Position numbers and translations under genes: made by a program
Assembly (NCBI RefSeq): GCF_900101615.1
Contig: NZ_FMZX01000024.1
Span: 1 to 56,249, forward strand
DNA from: Belnapia rosea
Lineage (GTDB): Bacteria > Pseudomonadota > Alphaproteobacteria > Acetobacterales > Acetobacteraceae
Direction: 5' to 3'
DNA length: 56,249 nucleotides
Shown here: positions 17,090 to 26,186 of the stretch, in pieces
Position numbering within the stretch: the stretch's first letter is position 1
Layout: every line of letters starts with the position of its first letter
The notes under the pieces: model-generated
Database searches by the model: none
What the model was told of the DNA's origin: nothing
What the model saw: only the letters and a program-made list of their open reading frames with translations

Positions 17090-18304
17090 GTGACGACGAG
17101 ACGCTCTCTTTTGGCCGGGGCCGCCGCCGCCGTGCCGCTCATTGGCCGCAGCCGAGCACAGGGCGCGCCGGTGATGAGGATCGGCGTGCTGAACGACCAG
17201 TCCGGTGCCTATCGCACCAATGGCGGTCCGGGATCGGTCGCCAACACCAGGCTCGCGGTGCAGGAACTGGGGGCCGCCCGCGGCCTCAATGTCGAGGTGC
17301 TGGTCGCAGACCACCAGGGCAAGCCCGATGTCGGGCTGAACGCCGCGCGCCAGTGGTTCGACCGCGACGATGTGGATGTCGTGATGGACTTCCAGAACTC
17401 GGCGATCGCGCTGGCCGTCGCCGGGCTGGCACGCGAGAAGGACAAGGTGGCAATCGCCTGCAACGTCGGCACCAGCGACCTGACCGGCGCGCGTTGCTCG
17501 CCGAACACGCTGCATTGGGCCTACGACACTCAGATGCTGGCGCGCGTGATCGGGGGCGCGCATGTCCATGCCGGCAACGACACCTGGTTCTTCATCACCG
17601 CCGACTACGCCTTCGGTCATGCGCTCGAGAAGGACACCGCCAACTTCGTGAAGGCTGCGGGAGGTAAGGTGCTCGGGGCTATCCGGATGCCTTTCCCGGG
17701 AACCGACTTCGCCTCACCATTGCTGCAAGCACAGCAGTCGCGCGCCAAGGTCATCGGCTTCGCCAATGCCGGGACCGACACGGTTAACTGCATCAAGCAG
17801 GCCGCGGAATTCGGCATCACCCGGCGCGGCCCGAAGCTGGCCGGCATGTTGCTGCAGATCAACGACATCCACGCTCTCGGGCTGGAGGCCGCGCAAGGCC
17901 TTACCCTGGCAGAGAGCTTCTACTGGGACTTGAATGACCGGACCCGCGCCTATGCCAAGCGGATTGGCCCGGCCATGGGCGGCGCGATGCCGAACATGTC
18001 CCAGGCTGCCTGCTACGCCGCGGCGCTGCACTACCTGAAAGCGGCGGCCGATATGGGCGCCGCCGAGGCGAAGCGGAGCGGCGCCGCAGCCGTGGCGCGG
18101 ATGAAGGCGATGCCGGCCGAGGACGACGTGTTCGGCCGCAGCACCCTCCGCGCGGATGGGCGCGTGCTGCACACCGCCTACCTGTTCGAGGCCAAGGCAC
18201 CGCAGGAGAGCCAAGGCACCTGGGACTACTACAAGGTGGTCGCCACCGTGCCGCCGGAGCAGGCCTTCAGGCCGCTCAACGAGGGCGGCTGCACCCTGGG
18301 CTGA
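17090..18304 (+). CDS. ABC transporter substrate-binding protein (Peripla_BP_6; branched-chain amino acid/urea type)
   Basis: This 404-residue periplasmic binding protein is the intact paralogue of the IS-broken gene at 349-2713. GTG 17090 is preferred (AGGGGG about 8 bases upstream), giving the signal VTTRRSLLAGAAAAVPLIGRSRAQ. The mature lobes read MRIGVLNDQSGAYRTNGGPG, VADHQGKPDVGLNAARQWFD, FITADYAFGHALEKD and SFYWDLNDRTRAYAK. This subfamily often occurs as scattered orphan genes in Acetobacteraceae- and Bradyrhizobium-like genomes. No permease or ATPase gene adjoins it, so the partner transporter is unknown. Confidence 0.92.
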   Translation: MTTRRSLLAGAAAAVPLIGRSRAQGAPVMRIGVLNDQSGAYRTNGGPGSVANTRLAVQELGAARGLNVEVLVADHQGKPDVGLNAARQWFDRDDVDVVMDFQNSAIALAVAGLAREKDKVAIACNVGTSDLTGARCSPNTLHWAYDTQMLARVIGGAHVHAGNDTWFFITADYAFGHALEKDTANFVKAAGGKVLGAIRMPFPGTDFASPLLQAQQSRAKVIGFANAGTDTVNCIKQAAEFGITRRGPKLAGMLLQINDIHALGLEAAQGLTLAESFYWDLNDRTRAYAKRIGPAMGGAMPNMSQAACYAAALHYLKAAADMGAAEAKRSGAAAVARMKAMPAEDDVFGRSTLRADGRVLHTAYLFEAKAPQESQGTWDYYKVVATVPPEQAFRPLNEGGCTLG

Positions 18305-18397
18305 GGCTGACCGTCGGAATGGCCCATGCCTCCGGACGTGGCGGCGCTGGGCTTCCGCATATGGTGGCAGCGCAGCGCAAGACCGCGCTAGCGCTGT

Positions 18398-20536
18398 TCA
18401 CGCGTCCTGCATGCCGGCATGGTGCACGACGCGCAGGCGGCACGGCAGTGCGCCGATATCCACCGATCCGCTCATCGGATCGGTTGCGCCACGGTAACTC
18501 AGCGCGGCATTGACGTTGATGTCCAGCGCGGCGAATTCGGGCCCCGGTGCCTCCGGCAGCCACCAGCCCATGCCGGTGGTCAGAACGCCGGGCTGGGTCC
18601 GGTCGGTGATCGTCACCCGGAGCCGGCAGGCGCCCGGGCCGCCCGGCAGTTCTACCTCGACCCAGTCCCCCTCTGTGACACCGCAAGCCGCCGCAGTGTC
18701 CGGATGGAGCCGGATCTCCGGATCCGGCGAGACCTTGCGTGCCCAGGCCTGATCTCGGAAGCGGGAGTGATGGTAGGTCTTTTCACGGAAGCCGGTCTGC
18801 AGCAGCAGCGCATGGTCCGGCGCCGCGGCAGAGGGCGGCGGCAGGAAGCCCGGCAAGGGGTCCAGTCCATGCCGCGCGGCGATCTCCGAGTAGAGCTCAA
18901 GCTTTCCGCTCGGAGTTGCGAAGCCGCGCCGCGCGAAGTCGCCCAGTTCGTAGGGGAAATGCGCGTAGCCGTCGCGGCGAAGCCCAGCCAGCGAGACCCC
19001 ACTGTCTCCTAACAGGAAAGCGTTGAACTCCGCCTGGCTGCGCCAGGGCAGCAATTCGGCGGTGAGGGCGCCGCGGGCGCGCAGCCGATCAAGCAGATCG
19101 ACCGCGATCTCCAGGTCGTTGCGCGCCTCGCCGCGTGCAGGTACGGCGGCGGTATAGGCGATGTTCGGCCCTGACGGATCAAGGGTGACCTCTTCCTCCT
19201 CCAACGTTGTCGTCTTCGGCAGGACGAGGTCGGCGATGGCCGCTGTCGGCGTCATGGTATGGGCCGCGACCGCCAGCACCTCCAGCGAGCGCAGCGCGGC
19301 CAAGGTACGGCGCGCGTCCGGATAGGTCACCGCGATATTGACCCCGCTGACATAGGCGGCACGGACCGGGTAGGGCCGGCCGGTCAGCATGGCCTCAATG
19401 ACGGAAGGATTGTGGCAGGCGGTCTGCCAGCCCTCCGGCCCGGCCCAGAGCGGGTAGGCGTCAGCACCGATGGTCTGGCGCTCAATAGCCTCCGGCAGGC
19501 GGAAGCGCGGCTCGTGCAGCAGCTCGAGATAGGTGCGGAAACCGGCAGGTTTTTTGACCCGCCGGTTGCCGCCCGGGCGGTCCAGATTGCCGCTGATGGC
19601 GACCAGCGCATGAAAGGCGCGGTAGGTCTGCACGCCGTTGCTTGCTGCATCGATGCCGTGGCCGCCGACGAAACAGGATGGGCCCTCGGCGTAGAGCTTG
19701 GCGGCGCGTTCGATGGCCTCGGCCGGAACGCCGGCGATTGCGGCGGCCCAGTCCGGCGTGCAGGGCGCCACACGCTCCGCCAGCGCCTCGAAGCCATGAC
19801 ACCATCGTGCAACGAAGTCCGTGTCGTAGGCCCGGTCGCGGATCATCGCATGCAGCAAAGCGAGGCCAATGGCGCCATCGGTACCCGGTCGTGGCTGCAT
19901 CCAGACATCGGCCATCTCCGCCGCCGGTGTCCGGAAGGGATCGAGCACCACCAGCCGCGCGCCGCGGGCCTTGGCCCGCCTGAGCTCGGCCCATTGGATA
20001 GGATCTGCGGCATGCGGGTTGCGCCCGACCAGCAAGGTGCAGCGGGTCGCCTCAATATCCTCGCCGCGGCCGATATTTAGCCCGGTGAGGCGGTCGCTGA
20101 CCGCGCGGCAGCCGCCGCAGAGATCCTGATTGATCATCCAATTTGGCGAGCCGAGGCTGCGGAGCAGCAGCGCGACCACCGCACCGCGGCTGAAAAACGC
20201 TCCACTGACTGCGCCGACCAGCGCCAGCGGGCCGTGTTTAGAGCGCACGGCGGCTAGGCCATCGGCCAGCTCATCCAGCGCCGCGTCCCAGGACACCCGC
20301 TGCCACTGGCCACTGCCGCGCTCGCCCACCCGACGGAGCGGGTGCAGGAGGCGGTCGGGATGATCGGTCCAGTCCTGCAGGCCGCGAATGCCTTTGACGC
20401 AGAATGCGCCCTTCGATGTCGGATGCGCGGGGTTGGGAGCGATCCTGGCGACGCGGCCAGACTCATCCAGCGTCAGCAGGGCGCCGCAGAGCGTGCCGCA
20501 TTCCCAACAGGTGCTCGGGATGATGGAGGCTGTCAT
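18398..20536 (-). CDS. Molybdopterin-dependent oxidoreductase (DMSO reductase family), substrate unknown
   Basis: This is a 712-residue cytoplasmic-looking Mo/W-bisPGD enzyme. ATG 20536 places the 4Fe-4S Cys motif CWECGTLC...GAFC at residues 10, 13, 17 and 46; no Tat signal precedes it. The bisPGD domains show PLALVGAVSGAFFSRGAVVALLLRSLGSPNW, WAELRRAKARGARLVVLDPF and a molydopterin-dinucleotide-binding C-terminus (SPDPEIRLHPDTAAACGVTEGDWVEVE). A Cys in NQDLCGGC sits roughly where the Mo ligand is expected. No iron-sulfur or membrane-anchor partner is adjacent. The closest functional class cannot be told from sequence alone. Confidence 0.88.
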   Translation of the reverse strand: MTASIIPSTCWECGTLCGALLTLDESGRVARIAPNPAHPTSKGAFCVKGIRGLQDWTDHPDRLLHPLRRVGERGSGQWQRVSWDAALDELADGLAAVRSKHGPLALVGAVSGAFFSRGAVVALLLRSLGSPNWMINQDLCGGCRAVSDRLTGLNIGRGEDIEATRCTLLVGRNPHAADPIQWAELRRAKARGARLVVLDPFRTPAAEMADVWMQPRPGTDGAIGLALLHAMIRDRAYDTDFVARWCHGFEALAERVAPCTPDWAAAIAGVPAEAIERAAKLYAEGPSCFVGGHGIDAASNGVQTYRAFHALVAISGNLDRPGGNRRVKKPAGFRTYLELLHEPRFRLPEAIERQTIGADAYPLWAGPEGWQTACHNPSVIEAMLTGRPYPVRAAYVSGVNIAVTYPDARRTLAALRSLEVLAVAAHTMTPTAAIADLVLPKTTTLEEEEVTLDPSGPNIAYTAAVPARGEARNDLEIAVDLLDRLRARGALTAELLPWRSQAEFNAFLLGDSGVSLAGLRRDGYAHFPYELGDFARRGFATPSGKLELYSEIAARHGLDPLPGFLPPPSAAAPDHALLLQTGFREKTYHHSRFRDQAWARKVSPDPEIRLHPDTAAACGVTEGDWVEVELPGGPGACRLRVTITDRTQPGVLTTGMGWWLPEAPGPEFAALDINVNAALSYRGATDPMSGSVDIGALPCRLRVVHHAGMQDA

Positions 20537-20753
20537 GCCACGAAGGGTGTCACCCCGGACGGTGGTGCGTCTAGTCGGGGCATGCGAGGCGAGCGGTTGC
20601 GCTCGGGTTGGGAGGATCGCCTCGCCCGCAAGGAACGGCAGCGTCCCGGCTGCCGCCCACTCGGCCCGTATCGTCATCCACGCGCGATCCGGAGAAGGGG
20701 CGCGACAACGGTAAGCCTTCCGGAACCGGCCAATATCGACATAGCCTGGGGCT

Positions 20754-21182
20754 ATGAACGACCTCTTCGATCTCGAGCGCTTCGTACGGGCCCAGGGGCC
20801 GGTGATGGCGGATGTTCACCGTGAACTCCGGGCGGGACGCAAACGAACGCATTGGATGTGGTTCGTCTTCCCGCAGCTCCGCTCCCTTGGCCGAAGCTCA
20901 ACTGCCCAGCACTACGGGATCGCCTCGCTGGCCGAGGCACAGGCCTATATGGCGCATCCCCTCCTCGGGCCGCGGCTCATGGAATGTACCGAGCTTGTCT
21001 GTGCGGTTCAGCATCGGTCCGCGCGTGAGATCTTCGGCAGCCCGGACGACCTCAAGCTCCGATCGTCCATGACCCTGTTCGCGGCGGCGCAGCCAGAGGC
21101 GACGGTGTTCGCCGACGTGCTCCATCGGTACTTCGAGGGCAGGGCGGACCAGCTTACCATCGAACTGCTCGGGGCGGGCTGA
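20754..21182 (+). CDS. DUF1810 family protein
   Basis: This 142-residue protein matches the DUF1810 family end to end: FDLERFVRAQGPV, RELRAGRKRTHWMWFVFPQL, SSTAQHYGIASLAEAQAYMAHPLLGPRLMECT and a terminal DVLHRYFEGRADQLTIELLG. The THWMWFVFPQ motif is the family signature. Its function is unknown; it is small, soluble and usually monocistronic. It is divergent from the molybdopterin oxidoreductase with 217 bases between. Confidence 0.9.
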   Translation: MNDLFDLERFVRAQGPVMADVHRELRAGRKRTHWMWFVFPQLRSLGRSSTAQHYGIASLAEAQAYMAHPLLGPRLMECTELVCAVQHRSAREIFGSPDDLKLRSSMTLFAAAQPEATVFADVLHRYFEGRADQLTIELLGAG

Positions 21183-21426
21183 TATGCGACCAATCCAGCG
21201 CATTCTATGCAATGCGGCGGCATTGGCCGCGTAGGGCAGGATAGGGAAAGCCACTGGCCTCCTCATTGGCGTGTTGCTGAACCAGCCTCGCCATCCCCTT
21301 CCGTGAGGCGCAACTGCCTGCCCCAATCGATGGAATAAGGACTTGAGGGCCGGAACCTTCGCGGTATGAATCAGTTCACATCATGCTGCAATGCAGCATG
21401 GCGCTGCCGCCCGCAGGAATTCCTCT

Positions 21427-22428
21427 ATGCCAATGTCCGCTACAACCCGAATGCTTGCCACCAGCCGAGGCCTGCTCATCGGCGCTGCCGCCTTGGCCGG
21501 ACTTGCCGTAACGAATACTATTCTGGCGCGGCGGGCGGAACGCCAGCATCCGCCAAAGGGCCGCTTTATTACGGTGGACGGTGTCCGCCTGCATTACACA
21601 GATCATGGCCGCGGCCAGCCCATCCTACTCATCCACGGCAATGCGGTGAGCGGCGAGGATTACGAAACCAGTGGTCTCGCCGCGCGGCTACGGGAGCGGC
21701 ACCGGGTCATCATTATCGACCGTCCCGGCTTCGGCCATAGTGAGCGGCCACGCGGCCGGCTTTGGACCGCGATGGAGCAGGCAGTGTTGTTGCGCCGAGC
21801 GATGCATCAGATAGGCGTTGAGCGGCCGATTGTAGTTGGTCACTCCTGGGGGGCGATTGTCGCGCTCTCCTTGGCGGCGCGATACCCGGCAGAGACGGCG
21901 GGGCTGGTGGTGTTGTCTGGCTACTACCACTGGACGCTACGGCCGGATGTGTTGCTGGTGGTGCCGGGTGCGGTGCCGGTGCTGGGAGACCTGTTACGTT
22001 ACACAATCTCGCCCGCCCTGGGGTGGCTGCTGATGCCTCTGCTGAAGCGCGGCATGTTTTCGCCGGCGCCGATTCCGGCGCGGTTCCGCGCCGAATATTC
22101 GAATGCAATGGCCTTACGACCCTCGCAAATTCGTGCCACCTCGACAGATGGTGCACTCATGATTGCCGGCGCATTGCAGTTACGCGACGACTACGCGACG
22201 CTGCCGATGCCGGTGGCCATCCTCGCGGGGGAGGGTGACAAGGTGGTCTTCGCCAAGCGCGCCAGGCGGCTGCACGCCGAGATCCCCGGCAGCACGCTGG
22301 AGGTTCTGCCGTATGTTGGGCACATGGTGCATCATTCGGCGCTGGAGGAGGTAGCGACAGCCGTTGAGCGGGTTGCCGCGGCCGCGTTTCCCAACATCGT
22401 GCCTGGGGTGATGAACCAGGCCGCCTAG
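21427..22428 (+). CDS. Alpha/beta hydrolase with N-terminal membrane anchor
   Basis: This 333-residue alpha/beta-fold hydrolase has an N-terminal hydrophobic segment (RGLLIGAAALAGLAVTNTILA) that looks like an uncleaved anchor or signal. The oxyanion strand is ILLIHGNAVSGEDY, the nucleophile elbow is VVGHSWGAIVAL (G-H-S-W-G), the acid is in LAGEGDKVV and the His is in PYVGHMVHH. ATG 21427 follows AGGAA by about 8 bases. The fold resembles haloperoxidase/epoxide-hydrolase-like enzymes, but the substrate is not evident. Codon use and spacing indicate a single-gene unit. Confidence 0.9.
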   Translation: MPMSATTRMLATSRGLLIGAAALAGLAVTNTILARRAERQHPPKGRFITVDGVRLHYTDHGRGQPILLIHGNAVSGEDYETSGLAARLRERHRVIIIDRPGFGHSERPRGRLWTAMEQAVLLRRAMHQIGVERPIVVGHSWGAIVALSLAARYPAETAGLVVLSGYYHWTLRPDVLLVVPGAVPVLGDLLRYTISPALGWLLMPLLKRGMFSPAPIPARFRAEYSNAMALRPSQIRATSTDGALMIAGALQLRDDYATLPMPVAILAGEGDKVVFAKRARRLHAEIPGSTLEVLPYVGHMVHHSALEEVATAVERVAAAAFPNIVPGVMNQAA

Positions 22429-22524
22429 CTTGGTGTACTCATCAAACCGGCGGACAATGCACGGGCCCTGGCTGAACGTCGAAATCGCCTGTAACACCTG
22501 TTCTTGGGTCCCGCGAGAACCATC

Positions 22525-22722
22525 ATGCAAGAACTCCACGGCTTCGCAGTCGGCCAGAGCGTCGAAATCATCCCCGGTCGGTACGATGGCGACATTCCGC
22601 GCGGCGCCTATACGATCCTGCGCCTGCTTCCTAATGAGGGTGCCGACCGCGAGTATCGCGTGCGCCACCAGCTCGACGGCCAAGAGCGTGTGGCGCGAGA
22701 GAGCCAACTACGTCCCATCTAA
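22525..22722 (+). CDS. Small conserved hypothetical protein (65 aa)
   Basis: Starting at ATG 22525 this encodes MQELHGFAVGQSVEIIPGRY, DGDIPRGAYTILRLLPNEGA, DREYRVRHQLDGQERVARES and QLRPI. I recognise the pattern as a common small protein of Rhodospirillales and Rhizobiales: an SH3-like short beta-barrel with F-x-V-G-x-x-V near the start and RLLP-x-E-G...ERV-x-RESQL at the end. No domain name or function is known to me. It is about 100 bases downstream of the hydrolase and may have its own promoter. Confidence 0.7.
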   Translation: MQELHGFAVGQSVEIIPGRYDGDIPRGAYTILRLLPNEGADREYRVRHQLDGQERVARESQLRPI

Positions 22723-22899
22723 CCCTGCCCCTAGGCTGAGGCAGCAGCCGGGAAAGCCTGGATGCGTCGGATCGGCCGACGGTACTGTCAACATGTCCCT
22801 CACCCTCGGTCACAAGCCAGGCATGCCCTTATCCAACCTGGTTGATTGCGACGAGCCTGAAGCCTCACATCCATCGAGGCCGGATAACAAGGATACCCC

Positions 22900-23094
22900 G
22901 TGGTTCAAGCCAATAAGATGAAGTCCGACGCCGTCGATCCGACTGAGGAGGCGCTGATCGAAGAGGAGGTCGCCTACCTCTCCAAGCGGCACCGCGTATC
23001 GCCTGCCATCGTGCAGGAGATCATCCGCCGCACCGGCACGAGCGAACGCTCTGCAGTCGAGCGCGAGATCCGCAAGGGCATGGCGCGCCGCTGA
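22900..23094 (+). CDS. Small DUF3606-like protein (64 aa)
   Basis: GTG 22900 has AAGGA six bases upstream and opens MVQANKMKSDAVDPTEEALI. The core EEVAYLSKRHRVSPAIVQEI, IRRTGTSERSAVEREI resembles DUF3606 proteins, in which a short helical domain follows an acidic N-terminus. ATG 22918 is an alternative start. The protein is Lys/Arg-rich at the C-terminus (RKGMARR), so nucleic-acid contact is possible but unproven. Confidence 0.6.
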   Translation: MVQANKMKSDAVDPTEEALIEEEVAYLSKRHRVSPAIVQEIIRRTGTSERSAVEREIRKGMARR

Positions 23095-23149
23095 ACTGGT
23101 CAATGGCGGGCCACCCCCGTGCTGACCTTGCCGACCCGCTTCGCCACGA

Positions 23150-23700
23150 TACCCCTGTGCTTTGCACCGGCAGTCTCGCAGCGCAATTGATAGCACGCCG
23201 AGGTGTCGCTGGCCGGCGCCAGCCGTTGGCGTTCAGGGTAGTGCTGCGAACCTGGCACCGGGTCGGCGCACGGCTAGCAGCATTCTTCGGCGTCGATGAC
23301 ACGATCGAGCGCTGGCGCGGCAAGCGGATCAGCGCCAAAAGATCTATCGGGATACGGTAGTGGCTCCTCTACCCTCGCGTTCCTGGCCGCTCTGCTCCGC
23401 CAGCAGGTCACCCCCATCACCCGCCTGATGCTGATCTCGACCGGCTAGCCCACCACGCCAACCCGACACCATCGGGTGCCCTCGAACCAAAGGTGAGCGC
23501 CTGCCAACCCTGGCCGAAGTGCTGGCCAACGAGACCACCCGGTGGCAGCGCCTGATCGTGTCTGGCTGGGATGGCGGAAGCGAGCGCATTGTGGAGCTCT
23601 GCTCCGACACCGCCATCCCGCCACATGCCAGCGAGTTGCCAGCAGCGATATCCATTTTGGCTTCGCGCTTATTGGACGTCATTAACGTCACGGATATGTG
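23150..23700 (+). pseudogene. Decayed DDE transposase remnant (IS701-like)
   Basis: Fragments in shifting frames resemble a DDE-superfamily transposase of the IS701 type. VVLRTWHRVGARLAAFFGVD, DTIERWRGKRISAK (about 23238-23335) matches the catalytic GVDDTLERRRGKRI strand. The frame around 23510-23650 reads TLAEVLANETTRWQRLIVSG, WDGGSERIVELCSDTA, matching the later WYGG-x-x-R-x-VE-x-S-x-TA block. In-frame stops and missing middle sequence show it is dead. It lies directly upstream of the 5'-nucleotidase and extends that reading frame upstream of its true start. No terminal repeats were found. Confidence 0.6.
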
Positions 23701-23782
23701 CCGGACGGACGCTGCCGCTCCGCCTATTCGCTCCCACACGCCATCCGGCGCCACTAAGTTTACGGTAACGGGACGAGAGCCA

Positions 23783-25978
23783 ATGGGCGCCAATTATACG
23801 CTGCAGATCCTGCATGCATCGGATTTCGAGGCGGGGCTTGCCGCCCCTGATCGTGCCCCTCAGTTCGCGGCGATCGTTGACCGGCTTGAGGATGCGTCAC
23901 CGAACAGCATCACGCTGTCTTCCGGCGACAATTTCATCCCCTCGCCCTTTCTCAATGCCGAGGGTGATGCGAGCCTGGCCGAACCGCTGCGCGAAGCCTA
24001 TGCCGCGTTGCTGGACGTACCTGTCGGGCAACTCCCCAGCCTCACCCAGGACCTCGGCCGCGTCGACATGGCCGTGCTGAGCGCCATCGGAGTGCAGGCC
24101 AGCGTTTTCGGCAACCATGAATTCGACCTTGGTACGACGGTGCTGGCGAATGCGATCGACTTCGCCGCAGGCGAGTATGGCATCACCGCGCTTGGCCCGC
24201 TTTTCCCCTATCTGTCTGCCAATCTTGATTTCTCCAGCGATGCGCCGCTCAGCCGCATTTATGCAGCCGAACTGCGCGACGCAGCCGACTATGCTGCCAC
24301 TGCCGAGGGCATCGCGGCACCCGAGGCAGCGGCGGATGCACCACGCATCGCCCCCTGGACAACGATCGAGGAGAATGGCGAGACGATCGGCGTCCTGGGC
24401 GTCACGACTCAGATCCTCGCCTCCATCTCCTCCGTCGGCGGCGTCGAGGTGCTGGATCCGAATGGCGACGGTGCCATCGACAACACGGACGAGCTGGCAT
24501 CGATACTCCAGCCCTATGTCGACCAGATGACGGCGCAGGGGATCGACAAGGTGGTGCTGCTCAGCCACCTGCAACAGTATCAACTCGAGCTCGACCTCGC
24601 CACCAAGCTCTCGGGCGTGGATGTCATCGTCGCTGGCGGCAGTCACGCGCTCTTTGCCGATGACGGCACGCGGCTCCGCGCCGGCGATGCGCCGGCCGAG
24701 GGCTACCCGGTGATCCAGACCGGCGCTGACGGCAACCCCGTTGCCGTGGTCAATACCTCGAGCGAATACAGCTATGTCGGCCGCCTGATCATAGGCTTCG
24801 ACGAGAGCGGGGTCATCATCCCCGCCGAGACGGACACTGCCGAGAGCCGCCCTTATGCGACGACCGACGAGACTGTTGCCGAGCTTTGGGGAAATGGGGA
24901 TCCCTATGCCGAGGGCAGCCGTGGCGCCATCGTGCGTGACCTCACGGATGCGGTCGATCAGGTCATTGATGCCAAGGATGGAGAGGTTTTTGGCTTCACC
25001 GATGTCTACCTGGAGGGCCGCCGCACCGCCGTGCGTGCGCAGGAAACCAATCTCGGCGACCTGACCGGCGACGCCAACCTCGCTGCGGCGCGCGAAGTGG
25101 ACCCGACCACCGCTATCAGCATCAAGAATGGCGGCGGCATCCGGGCCGAGATTGGTACCTACGGAACGGATGCCGTGCCCGAGCCGCTACCGCCGCAGGC
25201 CAACCCCGATGCGGTTAAGCCGGCAGGTGGGGTCAGCCAACTCGATATCGAGAATGCACTGCGCTTCAACAACGGCCTCTCGCTGGTGACGGTCACCGCG
25301 GAAGGTCTGAAGGCGGTGCTCGAAGGCGCCGTCACCGGTGTTGCGCCCGGCACCACCCCAGGAGCTTTTCCTCAAGTCTCCGGCATCGAGTTCTCCTTCG
25401 ACCCGGCCCTACCCGCGGGGGAGCGCGTGCAGAGCCTCGCCCTGGTGGATGACGCGGGGGTGCCGACCGAGGTGCTGGTGCAGGACGGCAACATCGCGGT
25501 CGATCCCGCACGCGAGTTCCGGGTCGTGACACTCAACTTCCTGGCCGAGGGCGGTGACGGCTATGCCTTTGACGAGTTCGCTACGGGCCGGGTGGACCTT
25601 TATCAGGGCGATGATAGCTCCTTCGCTGCCGAGGGGCGCGAGCAGCAGGCACTGGCTGACTTCCTTGCCGCCGAACACGGGACGCCGGAGACGGCCTTCG
25701 ACGTGGCGGAGGTGCCAGCTGCGCAGGATGAGCGCGTGCAGAACCTTTCCGTCCGTGACGATACCGTCCTCGAAGGCGCGGCTGGTGGCGGTGGCGAAGA
25801 ACCGGTTGATTGGCATGCGCTCGCCGCACAGGTTCTCGCAAACTTTGAGGCGACCGGATTCTGGTACCTCGACGGCGTGGGGCTCGACGCAATCGATCCC
25901 TCCGAGCCGCAGGACTGGAATGCCCTCGCGGCCCAGGTGACCGCGAACTATGAGGCGACGGGCGTTTGGTACCTCTGA
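23783..25978 (+). CDS. Extracellular 5'-nucleotidase / 2',3'-cyclic phosphodiesterase with duplicated C-terminal motif
   Basis: This is a 731-residue metallophosphoesterase. The start ATG 23783 gives MGANYTLQILHASDFEAG; an open frame further upstream is transposase debris. Metal-site motifs are HASDFE, TLSSGDNF, VFGNHEFD, LLSHLQQ and VIVAGGSHA. The C-terminal 5'-nucleotidase domain has SIKNGGGIRAE and ALRFNNGLSLVTV. There is no cleavable signal peptide. The last 56 residues contain two 21-residue copies of a DW-x-ALAAQV...EATG...WYL motif (residues 676-696 and 711-731), the second being the exact C-terminus. It probably hydrolyses extracellular nucleotides, working with the convergent nuclease to release phosphate and nucleosides. 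Confidence 0.88.
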   Translation: MGANYTLQILHASDFEAGLAAPDRAPQFAAIVDRLEDASPNSITLSSGDNFIPSPFLNAEGDASLAEPLREAYAALLDVPVGQLPSLTQDLGRVDMAVLSAIGVQASVFGNHEFDLGTTVLANAIDFAAGEYGITALGPLFPYLSANLDFSSDAPLSRIYAAELRDAADYAATAEGIAAPEAAADAPRIAPWTTIEENGETIGVLGVTTQILASISSVGGVEVLDPNGDGAIDNTDELASILQPYVDQMTAQGIDKVVLLSHLQQYQLELDLATKLSGVDVIVAGGSHALFADDGTRLRAGDAPAEGYPVIQTGADGNPVAVVNTSSEYSYVGRLIIGFDESGVIIPAETDTAESRPYATTDETVAELWGNGDPYAEGSRGAIVRDLTDAVDQVIDAKDGEVFGFTDVYLEGRRTAVRAQETNLGDLTGDANLAAAREVDPTTAISIKNGGGIRAEIGTYGTDAVPEPLPPQANPDAVKPAGGVSQLDIENALRFNNGLSLVTVTAEGLKAVLEGAVTGVAPGTTPGAFPQVSGIEFSFDPALPAGERVQSLALVDDAGVPTEVLVQDGNIAVDPAREFRVVTLNFLAEGGDGYAFDEFATGRVDLYQGDDSSFAAEGREQQALADFLAAEHGTPETAFDVAEVPAAQDERVQNLSVRDDTVLEGAAGGGGEEPVDWHALAAQVLANFEATGFWYLDGVGLDAIDPSEPQDWNALAAQVTANYEATGVWYL
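25808..25975 (+). repeat. Two-copy 21-residue repeat at the C-terminus of the 5'-nucleotidase
   Basis: Copy 1 is encoded at 25808-25870 and copy 2 at 25913-25975. They differ at only five of 21 positions (H/N, L/T, F/Y, F/V and none in the ALAAQV, EATG and WYL cores). A 14-residue linker with GLDAIDPSEPQ separates them. Copy 2 ends right at the stop codon. Confidence 0.9.
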
Positions 25979-26155
25979 ACCAGAGGTTGGCAGGGAACGC
26001 ACAGACATCTTGATCCGGGCGTGGCAGCCAGACCCCGGTTCCGCAGAAATGCGGAATACGCTTGCGCGCCTTGCAGGCTGGCTCGCGGGCGGGTCTGGGC
26101 AAAACGGAGTTCCAGCGCCTCGGAGCCGTCCGGCGGCAACACCAGGGAGCCCTGT

Positions 26156-26186
26156 GCCGAGGATATAGCGACGACACATCCTCGGC
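26156..26186 (+). terminator. Stem-loop downstream of the 5'-nucleotidase
   Basis: GCCGAGGAT (26156-26164) and ATCCTCGGC (26178-26186) form a perfect 9-bp stem with a 13-base loop, 178 bases past the stop. An overlapping alternative stem CATCCTC/GAGGATG (26177-26200) could compete. There is no T-run, so termination is plausible but not certain. The rest of 25979-26682 shows no recognisable gene on either strand. Confidence 0.4.

Noticed and set aside
23680-23705. GACGTCAT/ACGTCAC direct repeats as a Pho box for the 5'-nucleotidase
   Set aside because: The half-sites are 9 bases apart instead of 11 and lie within transposase debris about 80 bases before the start; the match is too weak.
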